In this document: piece after piece, positions 1-8,899 of the stretch
Position numbering within the stretch: the first letter of the stretch is position 1
Layout: each line of letters opens with the position of its first letter
From: Hemerocallis citrina
Lineage: Eukaryota; Streptophyta; Magnoliopsida; Asparagales; Asphodelaceae
Direction: 5' to 3'
Length of the DNA: 64,000 nt
NCBI GenBank assembly: GCA_017893485.1
Contig: CM030359.1
Location: 31,500,430-31,564,429 of the forward strand
Program-made: the position numbers and the translations under genes
The notes under the pieces: generated by a model
The model's database searches: none
Told to the model about the DNA's origin: nothing
The model's input: only the letters and a program-made list of their open reading frames with translations

Positions 1-323
1 AGTTCAGATGATGGAAGCAGCTGAACTACCAGGGATGTTGGGCTATTCTTGCCAAGCATATGATACAAATAGAGGAGTTACATGAATTCCATGTTGCAGA
101 AGTTAGAGAGAACTGTTATTTGTCTTAAATCACTCATCCATCTCCTGATATACAAGTTTTACAGTCATTTCCAGAATTAGATTGATCATCAAATTCTACT
201 GATTGAGAGGCAGAAACCTGTTTGTTTTAGACCTTATAAACACCCTTATTACCACAAGAGTGATAGAGGAGCAAGTTAAAGAAATGCTAGCTTCATGGTT
301 GATTAGAGCCAATAACAGTCTAT

Positions 324-1331
324 ATGCATCGCCAGTTATTCTGGTCAATAAGGCTGATGGTAGTTGGAGAGTGTGTAGATTACACATCTCTCAATTCTCA
401 AACTGTAAAGGCCAAATTTTCAATTCATGTTATAGATGAATGGTTGGATGAGTTACATGGAGCAAAATACTTTTCCAAGATTGATTTGAGATCGGGGTAT
501 CATCAAACCAGGGTTAAGGAGAAGGATATACCCAAAACAACATTTCGTACACATCAATGACATTATGAGTTCTTGGTGATACCCTTTGGACTCACTAATG
601 CTCCAGCTACATTCCAGTGCCTTACGAATGAGATTTTTCAAGAATTTCTCAGAGATTTTGTGCTGATTTTCTTCGATGACATACTGGTATATAGTCCAAG
701 CTGGGACAGTCATTTAAAGCACTTATCTCAAACTTTGGAGGTGATGAGTAGGAACCAGCTCATTGCCAAGGAAAGCAATTGTAGTTTTAGCCAAGAATCT
801 GTGGGGTATTTGGGACATATCATCAGTGCTGAGGGAATAGTTGTGGATCAAAACAAGAACAAAGTTGCTAAACACTGGCCAGAACCTGCTACTGTGAAAG
901 AGTTGAGGGGGTTTTTAGGATTAACTGGGTATTACAGAAAATTTGTGAAGAACTATGGAGGTATTGATGCTTCACATACTTGGTTGTTAAAGAAAAATGC
1001 CTTCAAGTTGACTACAGCTGCAACTATTGCATTCTCTACTCTTAAGAGGGCATTAATCTCAACTCATGTACTCAAGGCCCTTAATTTTTCCAAGACTTTC
1101 ATTGTTGAAAATGATGGTGTTCTCATGCAAGAGTCACACCCTATTGCCTATATAAGCAAGGGATTGAATGGGAAATCTTTAGCTCTATCCACATATAATA
1201 AGGAGGTGTTGGGAATTCTAAATGCAGTTAAACAGTGGAGGAAATATATAATAGGAAGATCTTTTGTGATCAAGACTGATCAGATGAGTATTAAGTTCAT
1301 TTTAGAGCAAAGAATTAACACTGAGATGTAG
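324..1331 (+). pseudogene. gypsy reverse transcriptase / RNase H remnant
   Basis: One reading frame runs from the RT N-terminal region (CVDYTSLN near 372) through DLRSGYHQ (about 484), PFGLTNAPATFQ (about 582) and the catalytic FFDD box at 669-680, then into RNase H-like sequence ending near 1331. An in-frame TGA at 558-560 breaks the frame inside RT, and the frame shifts again near 1331 before the H2C2 zinc-binding part of integrase. Codons before 324 still resemble the protease-RT linker (PYKHPYYHK near 233) but in another frame. It once copied the element RNA into DNA in cytoplasmic virus-like particles. It is now dead. Confidence 0.85.
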
Positions 1332-1352
1332 GAGAAGTGACTTTGAAAGTTC

Positions 1353-2369
1353 ATGGGATTCAATTTTATAGAGTATAAGAAGGGCATTGATAATACTGAT
1401 GCGGATGGCTTATCCAGAAAGAGAATTGAACAGGGTGTACCATGTGAGGTTACTTTCATTGTTCCACAGTGGCTTAATGAGGTAAAGCTTATGGTTCAGC
1501 TAGATCCATATTTCACAATAGGATCCCTCGTCTCTCATCATTACAAGCAATTGATAGGGGTTTGGTGCCATCATGATAGGATTCTCCTTAGCCCAACAAC
1601 AAATGTGAGCAAGTTGATCTTTTTGGAGAATCATGCATCAAATACTGGTGGTCACTCAGGTTTTCACAAAACTTTGCATAGGATGCAAAGAATATTTATT
1701 TGGGAAGGAATGAGTAAAGATGTGAAGAGTATGGTGAAGGATTGTTCAGTTTGCCAAAAGAGTAAGAGTGAATCCATGTTCCGTATTGGTCTATTGCAGC
1801 CAATGCCTATTCCAGATAGGGTATGGGAAGGTATCTCCATGAATTTTGTTGAAGGCCTCTCTAAGAGCTTGGGCAAGAGCATAGTTATGGTGGTTGTGGA
1901 CAGACTGACGAAATTTGCTCACTTCATTGGTATTTCTCACCCTTACATTGCTCAATCTATTGTACAAAACTTTATTGATCATGTCTATAAGATTCATGGC
2001 ATGCCCAAGAGCATTACAAGTGGTAGAGACCCAATCTTTATCAGTTAGGTTTGGAGAGAAATTTTCAAAATTCAAGACAGCAAGTTGAACATGTCTACTG
2101 CATATCACCCGCAAAGCGACAACCAAACTGAGATTGTCAACAAAGCTTTGGAGATGTATCTCAGATGAATGTGTGGGTAGAAACCTATTGACTAGATGAA
2201 GTGGTTGAGTTGGACTGAATTTTGGTATAACACCAATTGACATGCTTCGACTGGTATTACTCCCTTTGTATATGGTAGAGCACCCCCTGCTATACTTCAC
2301 TATGTTCCAAGTACAGCTGATGTTCAGGATGTAGATGAGAGTTTGAGGGACAGGGATGCAATGCTTAAG
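1353..2369 (+). pseudogene. gypsy integrase remnant (zinc-binding and core)
   Basis: The open part (1353-2048) starts with the tail of RNase H (YKKGIDNTDADGLSR), then the HHCC zinc-binding region (HASNTGGHSGFH and CSVCQKSK, about 1632-1770) and the integrase core (WEGISMNFVEG, RLTKFAHF, HGMPKSI). After a TAG at 2046-2048 similarity continues in frame (TAYHPQSD near 2098) with more stops until the copia insertion. Two of the three catalytic acidic positions look substituted: Asn where Asp is usual in ISMNF, and Gly in SGRDP. The Glu position near TEIVN is kept. This integrase could not act even without the stops. Confidence 0.8.
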
Positions 2370-2374
2370 CTATT

Positions 2375-2708
2375 TGTTAGAATATGCCTTGAATTCAGCA
2401 TGCCCCCTTATCTTCAGGCTGCTGTTATAGTTGTTGGGCGTATGTCTCCTTTTGTAGGCTGCGGTTATCAGTTTTTAGCCTTTCGTTCAGGGGGCGTATT
2501 CAGTATCTGTTACGGGAGAGAGATATAAAACCTCTCCAGGTCTTTAACAGAAGCATATAATCTGTAATCTGTTTTCTCCTCAATATCATATAAAACCACC
2601 TCTCCTCTGCCTGTGGACGTAGCTAACATATATGTTAGTGAACCACGATAAATTTGTTGTGTTCTGTATTGTTGTTTTTCATCTATCTCTCTTGCATCCG
2701 TTATAACA
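2375..2708 (+). repeat. copia 5' LTR
   Basis: Begins TGTTAGAATATGCC and ends TTATAACA. Matches 7364-7697 with 9 substitutions and no length change. It would hold promoter and polyadenylation signals; a TATAAAA-type box lies at about 2524. Confidence 0.96.
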
Positions 2709-2714
2709 AACTGG

Positions 2715-3489
2715 CAGGGGCGGATCTGGCTCCAAGAAGCCCAAGCAATTGCTTTGGGCCTCCAATTTTATAGGGCCCCGTATTTTTTAAGTATTTACAA
2801 TGTTAAAAAGTAAAAAGTAATATTTTTAGATATAATTACATTACATTAATAGTTGTCTTAATAGCTCAATTGGTTAGAGTGCTGTGTTAATAATGTGAAG
2901 GTCGCAGGTTCAAAACTTGCATGGGCCAATTAATTTTTCAATCATTTTTATTTTTAAAACTAATTATTTTTCACATAGCTATACATATCATTTTACCATT
3001 TTATGAATTTAATATTATTTTTCACTTAGCCCATGTATGTCACTGTATAATACTTTTTTAATGTTCAATGGTATATCATATTTACCTGTTTATGATAAAT
3101 TTCTAACCAAATCTTCAAGTGCATATGGTTATTCTTCATTTTAAGCTTTTAACTAGTATTCTCATATATATATATATTCATCATCATTTCATTCTGATCG
3201 TGTTCTCTAATATATTATATTTACCTCTTTGAGGTAACATATTTCATTTTTGTTATCAGAGTTTGTTCGAGTTTCTTTCGGCCACGAGACATTTCATATA
3301 AAAAGCGTACGTTATCAATTAATTTTTTTTTGGAAACATATATATAAATTTGTTTTCATTTAAATAATTTGTTCTCCAATGCTCAAAGTTTGTTTGCATT
3401 TAAATAATTGTTAATATTATTTTGTAAACTTGCAAAAGGCCCCATTTGAGAATTTGCTTAGGGCCTCCTGAAACTCAGATATGCCCATG
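2715..3489. mobile_element. non-autonomous hAT element inside the copia primer-binding site
   Basis: A 775-bp insertion flanked by a perfect 8-bp duplication CAAACTGG (2707-2714 and 3490-3497), the size typical of hAT transposons. Ends are imperfect inverted repeats: CAGGGGCGGATCTGGC at the left, and the right end reads CATGGGCATATCTGAG on the other strand (11 of 16 match). No transposase ORF is present, so it was mobilised in trans. Subterminal GGGCC-containing blocks recur near both ends. Joining the flanks recreates the copia LTR end next to a TGGTATCAGAG primer site. Confidence 0.9.
2855..2928 (+). pseudogene. tRNA-Ile(AAU)-like relic inside the hAT element
   Basis: About 74 bp resembling a nuclear tRNA-Ile: A-box-like TAGCTCAATTGGTTAGAG, an AAT anticodon within GTTAATAAT, a variable region GAAGGTC, B-box-like GGTTCAAAAC, and a 3' end TGGGCCA. 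The acceptor stem pairs poorly (5' GTCTTAA against 3' ATGGGCC) and the B box departs from consensus, so it is probably a pseudogene or a tRNA-derived module. Confidence 0.6.
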
Positions 3490-3494
3490 CAAAC

Positions 3495-3505
3495 TGGTAT
3501 CAGAG
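3495..3505 (+). promoter_or_regulatory. copia minus-strand primer-binding site
   Basis: TGGTATCAGAG is the standard sequence complementary to the 3' end of plant initiator tRNA-Met. It should directly follow the 5' LTR (ending 2708) but lies 786 bp away because of the hAT insertion. Confidence 0.85.
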
Positions 3506-3538
3506 TCAGGTTCGGGGTTTTGTTTTCTGGTGAGAAAG

Positions 3539-4273
3539 ATGTCGGCTTTGAATGTGAAGATCGACAAGTTCACGAGGAGGAATAGTTTCAGTTTATGGCA
3601 GATCAAGATGCGGGCTTTGTTAAAACAACAAGGGATGTGGGCGCCGCTTGTGAAGAAGGCGACGGAACCCATGACCGCTGAGATGGTTGTTCTGGAGAAG
3701 AAGGCACACTCGACAATCATGTTGTGTCTTGCAGACGATATCATCACCGAGATCGCAGAGGAGGAAACTGCACCCGGTCTGTGGTGTAGGCTTGAGGGTC
3801 TTTACATGACGAAGTCCCTAACCAACAAGTTGCTTTTAAAGCAACGTCTGTTCAGTCTGCGAATGCAAGAAGGTACGCCTCTAAGAGATCATCTAGATCA
3901 GTTAAACACAATTCTATTAGAACTGCGTAATATTGATGTTAAAGTTGAAGATGAGGATGCTGCCTTAATTCTGTTAGTATCTTTACCTCCTTTGTATGAG
4001 AATTTTGTGCAATCCTTTATTGTTGGGAAAGATATTGTGTCTCTGGAAGAGGTTAGATCATCTCTTCACACCAGAGAGCTGCGCCATAAGGCAACTGGTA
4101 CAGGTTCGGATAATTAGGCTGCCGGGTTAGTTGCCAATGGGAGCAAGGGGCATGGAAATTCAGGGAAGAAGAAATTCAAGAAGCCAGTTTCTAAGAGTCA
4201 TAAACCCGATGATGTCTGTAACTGTAAAGAGAAGGTACATTGGGAACATGAATGTCCAAAGAAGAAGAAATAG
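3539..4273 (+). pseudogene. copia gag remnant
   Basis: Starts at the first ATG after the leader (MSALNVKIDKF, 3539). The frame is open to a TAG at 4115-4117, then continues in the same frame through a basic stretch and a zinc-knuckle-like motif near 4215-4256. That motif reads CNCKEKVHWEHEC, with one residue between the first two Cys, not the usual two; this may be a codon loss. A TAG at 4271-4273 follows and the protease lies in another frame. Gag would package element RNA in virus-like particles. Confidence 0.85.
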
Positions 4274-5529
4274 CAGGAGAGCATCAGGTACTGTTGCTGT
4301 AGCAGAAGATGCCACCAATTCCGAAGAAGATATTGCCCTAGTTGCATATGAACAAGCACATCACAACGATGTGTGGATTCTAGATTCTGGGGCATCTTAC
4401 CATATATGTCCGCATAGGGAGTGGTTTACAACTTATGTGCATGTAGATGGTGGTAATATCCCAATGGCTAATAGTTCTGTCTGCAAGGCGGTTGGAATAG
4501 GCTCAATTAAAATACGGACACATGATGGAAAATTCTGTACATTGAACAATGTTAGGCATGTTCCACGCATGACACAGAATCTGATATCACCGAGTCTTTT
4601 GGACAAAAAGGAGTTCAGTTTCCAAGGTGAAGGTGGAGTTCTACATGTCTGCAAAGGTTCTAATGTGGTGTTGAAAGGTGTAAAGCGAGGTACTTTGTAT
4701 TTTATTCAAGGTTTTACGCTATCAGGTTCTGCTGCTATTGCATCATCGGAAGTTGAGAAGACTGATATGACCAAGCTATGGCATATGAGACTCGGTCATA
4801 TGAGTGAAAGAGGGATGCAAATTCTGTCAAAAGCGGATCTTCTTTGTGGTCACAAGGTCAAGGAACTTTAATTTTGTGAACACTGTGTTTTTGGAAAACT
4901 ACACCGCAGCAAGTTTCCTAAAGCAACTCACAGAACAAGAGGCACACTTGATTACATCCATGCTGATTGTTGGGGTCCTTCTCGTGTTGAGTCTTTAGGG
5001 GGTCACAGATATTTTGTGTCACTGATTGATGATTTCTCAAGAATGACTTGGGTAATCATGATGAAGCATAAAAGTGAAGTCTTCTATGCATCACTTTTCA
5101 AGCAGTGGAAGGCATTAGTGGAAAATCAAACAGGGAAGAAGATCAAAAGGTTGCGAACTGATAATGGTCTGGAATTTTGTTGGTCTGATTTTAATGAGTT
5201 CTGCAAGAATGAAGGGATTGCTAGGCATCACACAGTCAGGGATACACCGCAGCAGAATGGTGTAGCAGAACGTATGAATTAAACACTTCTGGAGAGAGCT
5301 AGGTGCATGCTCTCTAATGCTGGATTAACTAGAAGTTTCTGAGCAGAAGCGGTTAGTACAGCATGTTATCTGATAAATCGTGAACCTCACACAGGTATAC
5401 ATCTCAAAACTCCTTATGAGGTGTGGTCTGGTAAGTCTGCTGATTACTCAAATCTGAGAGTTTTTGGTTGTACTGTTTATTATCATGTAAATGAGGGTAA
5501 ATTAGAGCCAATAGCTAATAGGGGGGAGG
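4274..5529 (+). pseudogene. copia protease and integrase remnant
   Basis: Protease active-site motif WILDSGASYH lies near 4374. It is followed by the GAG-pre-integrase motif LWHMRLGHMSERGMQ (about 4778) and a Cys pair (CEHC, about 4876), then the integrase core. All three catalytic motifs are kept: DYIHADCWGPS (about 4950), RTDNGLEF (about 5155) and PQQNGVAERMN (about 5250). Breaks: TAA at 4869-4871, TAA at 5280-5282, TGA at 5340-5342, and a frameshift near the GGGGGGAGGG run at 5521-5530. Confidence 0.88.
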
Positions 5530-7249
5530 GAGTTTGTAGGCTATGGGGATGGGGTTAAAGGGTATAGAATCTGGTCTCTATCTGAAAAGAGGGTTATACT
5601 TAGTAGAAATGTAGTCTTTGATGAAAATTCTATGTTTAACCCCATTGTGAAGTCCTTTGTTGTATCAGAAAATGTTAGTGTTAAGAAACAGGTGGAGCAG
5701 CAAGTCACTCAAGATGAGAGTGAATCACAGCAAGCAGATCAAAATCAACACTCACATTCAGAAACAGAACCACCAGGTTCTTCATCACTAGCAACTAATC
5801 AGCACAGTTTGGCCCTTGATCGGCTGGAGAGAAAAATCATCACTTGTAAATGGTTCTTCAAGAAGGAAGGGTTGTCATCTGCTGAGGGTATCAAGTATAA
5901 AGCTCAGGTAGTTGCAAGAGGGTTCCATCAGAAAGAGGGAGTAGACTACAATGAGATTTTCTCGCCAATGGTCAGACACATTTCTATCAGGGTGCTACTA
6001 GCCATAGTTGCACATCAGAATCTGGAGCTTGAACAATTAGATGTGAAGACAGCTTTTCTACATGGAGAGATGGAGGAGGAGATATACATGACTTAGCCAG
6101 ATGGTTTTCAGGTTCCTGGAAAAGAAGATTACGTTTGCAAGTTGAAGAAGTCTCTGTATGGATTGAAGCAGTCTCTGAGGCAGTGGTACAAGAGGTTTGA
6201 CAGCTATATGATAGAGATTGGCTACACCATGAGTCCGTATGATTGTTGTGTTTACTACAACAAGGTAACAAATGGTTCTTTCATTTATCTGGTCCTGTAT
6301 GTAGATGATATGTTGATAGTTGCAGAGAACAAGTCAGATATTCAGAAGTTGAAGGGTCTCCTTAGTGCTGAGTTTGAGATGAGGATTTGGGTGCAGCCCG
6401 AAAAATTATGGGAATGGAGATATATAGGGATAGGAGTCAGAAGAAGCTTTTCTTATCACAGAAGGGTTACATTCAGAAGATATTGACAAGGTTTGGCATG
6501 TCTACAGCAAAACCCATAGATACTCCAAGTGCTTCAAATACTCATTTGTCTACTGCGTTTGCACATAAATCTGTTGAGGAGTACATGTCTCAAGTTCCCT
6601 ACGCTAGTGCAGTAGGAAGCTTGATGTATGCTATGGTCTGCACTAGGCCTGATCTTGCACATGTTGTTAGTGTTGTTAGTAGGTTTATGGGAGAACCTGT
6701 TAAGGAGCATTGGCAAGCTGTGAAGAGGATTTTTTGTTACCTTAAAGGTACATCTGATGTTGGTCTCATTTATGGAGGTGATACACAGTGTTTGGTAACA
6801 GGTTATTCAGATTCTGATTATGCTGGAGATGTTGACAGTAGAAGATCTATGACTGGTTATGCTTTCACTCTTGGTGGTTCTGTTGTTAGTTGGAAAGCTA
6901 CTTTGAAGCCTACAGTGACTTTGTCCACTACTGAAGCAGAGTACATGGCATTGACAGAAGTAGCCAAAGAGGGAATTGGTTGAAAGGACTGGTTAATGAT
7001 TTGGGTCTACATCATGATCAGGCTATAGTGTATTGTGATAGTTTGAGTGCAATATGTTTAGCCAAGGATCAAGTTCATCATGAGAGGACTAAGCACATCG
7101 ATGTAAGGTATCATTTTCAGAGAAGTGAAAGAAGAATTAGGGTGAACAAAGTGGGTACTGCTGATAACCCAGCTGACATGTTCACCAAGTCGGTCCCACA
7201 TAGCAAGTTCCAACATTGTTTGGACTTGCTAAATGTTAGAAGCTGTTAA
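5530..7249 (+). pseudogene. copia reverse transcriptase and RNase H remnant
   Basis: RT begins near ITCKWFFKKEG (about 5838), with KAQVVARGFHQ, LDVKTAFLHG and the catalytic YVDD box at 6298-6309. RNase H carries TGYSDSDYAGD (about 6799), [10 protein letters not shown] and the C-terminal HIDVRYHF and NPADMFTK motifs, ending at TAA 7247-7249. Breaks: TAG at 6094-6096, a frameshift near 6385 and another near 6980. All catalytic boxes remain recognisable, consistent with the modest LTR divergence. Confidence 0.9.
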
Positions 7250-7363
7250 TTGCCCTGTGGGGGCAAAATCTGAGGCGGATGAGTTACTCGTACGTCTGGC
7301 ATTCCTTATGGTGCATTTGGTACATCTATTATTTGTGAGAGGATTCAAGTCAAGGTGGGGATT

Positions 7364-7697
7364 TGTTAGAATATGCCTTGAATTCAGCATGCCCCCTTAT
7401 CTTCAGGCTGCTGTTATAGTTGTTGGGCGTATGTTCCCTTTTGTAGGCTGCGGTTATCAGTTTTTAGCCTTTCGTTCACGGGGCGTATTCAGTATCTGTT
7501 ACAGGAGAGATATATAAAACCTCTCCAGGTCTTTAACAAAAGCATATAATCTGTAATCTGTTTTCTCCTCAATATCATATAAAACCACCTCTCCTCTGCC
7601 TGTGGACATAGCTAACATATATGTTAGTGAACCACGATAAATCTGTTGTGTTCTGTATTGTTGTTTTTCATCTCTCTCTCTTGCATCCGTTATAACA
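7364..7697 (+). repeat. copia 3' LTR
   Basis: Same 334-bp sequence as the 5' LTR, preceded by a purine-rich tract (AAGGTGGGGATT) and followed by target duplication CTATT (7698-7702), after which the gypsy sequence resumes. Confidence 0.96.
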
Positions 7698-7702
7698 CTA
7701 TT

Positions 7703-8034
7703 GAAGGAGAATATCAGTTGCTCAGGATAGAATGAAGTCATTTGATGATAGGCATTGAATTGAACAAGTGTTTGCAGTTGGGGATTTGGTTCTCTTGAAG
7801 CTACAACCCTATAAACAGGTATCAATGAAGAGTTTTGTCCCTCAAAAGTTGGCTGCCAAGTATTTTGGGCCTTACAGGGTTTTGGAGAGGATTGGTTCAG
7901 TTGCTTACAGACTGAAATTGCATCCATTAGCTGTTATTCATCCAGTATTCCATGTGTCGAGACTCAAAAAATGTCATGGTAACCATCTGCATGTTGTTTC
8001 TGAAGAGCTGCCACACTGGTGGGTTGATGATGCT

Positions 8035-8065
<31 letters not shown>

Positions 8066-8223
8066 AGGTATTAGATAGACGGGTGTTCAAGAAAAACAAT
8101 CGTATGGGAATTGAGTTGTTAGTGAAGTGGAAGAATGATGGGTTTGATTGTGCTACGTGGGTTACTGTTAAAGAGCTCCGTTGTAAATTCCCTACCTTTG
8201 AACTTGGGACAAGTTCACTCTAA
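7703..8223 (+). pseudogene. gypsy integrase C terminus and chromodomain
   Basis: Continuation of the gypsy polyprotein after the copia insertion. The open block (7768-8223) has FAVGDLVLLKLQPYKQ, LAAKYFGPYRVLERIG, and HPVFHVSRLKKC, all typical of a gypsy integrase C-terminal domain. A (Glu-Pro) run from a CCTGAG hexamer array (about 8034-8065) and a chromodomain-like segment (VLDRRVF ... LLVKWKN ... ATWV, about 8068-8170) follow. Chromodomains guide integration toward particular chromatin. Stops between 7703 and 7767 break the link to the core. Confidence 0.87.
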
Positions 8224-8236
8224 AGGGAGGGGGAAT

Positions 8237-8587
8237 TGTCAGGGTTGCTGCCGTGCCGTCGGTCGGATAATCAAGCGATAGCGGTGGCTGAGTCGCAACC
8301 GAGTGGAAGGAATAGTGTTTAGTATCAGAAATAACTGTGTATCTGATGAATCAGCTTTTAACGTGTGCTACGGACTATTCTCAGTTGTAAATGTTTCCTT
8401 CTTTCATTTACATGTTGTACACATGCCAGGCTAGTAGTTGTCGTGTAGCGGCTATAACCGCTTATAAAAGGAACCTGTAACAGAATGGTTTGATTTCTTC
8501 CCCAATTCTCTCTCAATCCAAACCCTAGTTCTTGATTGAACTCATTAATGGCGAAATCACGGCAAGTTAGGAACGGCGCTCCTGACA
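8237..8587 (+). repeat. gypsy 3' LTR
   Basis: Begins TGTCAGGG directly after a purine tract (AAAGGGAGGGGGAA) and ends CCTGACA, giving a matched TGTCAGG/CCTGACA terminal pair; 351 bp. A TATAAAAGG box at about 8463-8471 may be its promoter. The 5' LTR is outside the window, so the target duplication cannot be tested. Confidence 0.85.
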
Positions 8588-8899
8588 CACAATGAGTGAT
8601 CTTCTACTAAATTTCTCAAAAAGAAATCAACAGGATGCAAACCCTACACCACTTTGATTATAGAAGGCAATATCAAATAAATTTTGTTGACGATAAGCAT
8701 AATACTCGGTATGTTTATTGAGAATTTTGTTTTGTATACTCCTAAAGATGGCTGCATACTAAATTTATAAATTTGGAATTCAATACAAGCATGTGCACAG
8801 TTGAGCTTAACAAACATATCAGACAAGTCAATGGTTTTCAAGGAAAATCCATGCCATCTATAAAAGAGAGTTTTATTTATTGCAGATTGTTTACAGTAC
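8588..8899 (-). other. unassigned stretch between gypsy LTR and last visible CIPK exon
   Basis: A donor-like GTACTG follows the last recognised CIPK exon, so this is probably intron or 3' flank. I find no recognisable terminal CIPK exon (the usual FYK...DVVW type ending) here on the minus strand. Confidence 0.4.

Larger units (their letters stand above)
2375..7697 (+). mobile_element. Ty1/copia retrotransposon, nested in the gypsy element
   Basis: Complete element with 334-bp LTRs (2375-2708, 7364-7697), TG...CA ends, a Met-tRNA type primer site, a polypurine tract (GGTGGGG just before 7364), gag-pol in copia order (gag, protease, integrase, RT, RNase H), and target duplication CTATT. By eye the LTRs differ at 9 of 334 positions (about 2.7%), so insertion is fairly recent. 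The gag N terminus and pol motifs recall the Tork/TNT1-like lineage (inference). Multiple stops and frameshifts, plus the hAT inserted in the primer site, make it inactive. Confidence 0.96.
1..8587 (+). mobile_element. Ty3/gypsy chromovirus, 5' end outside window, split by copia
   Basis: Degenerate LTR retrotransposon read in the order RT, RNase H, integrase, chromodomain, 3' LTR, which is the Ty3/gypsy order. The 5' LTR, gag and protease would lie left of position 1. The copia element at 2375-7697 interrupts it at the end of the integrase core; the 5-bp duplication CTATT (2370-2374 and 7698-7702) marks the junction. The short 351-bp LTR and a chromodomain at the extreme C terminus suggest the Reina lineage, but that is inference from a few motifs. 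Several stops and frameshifts make it non-functional. Confidence 0.9.
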
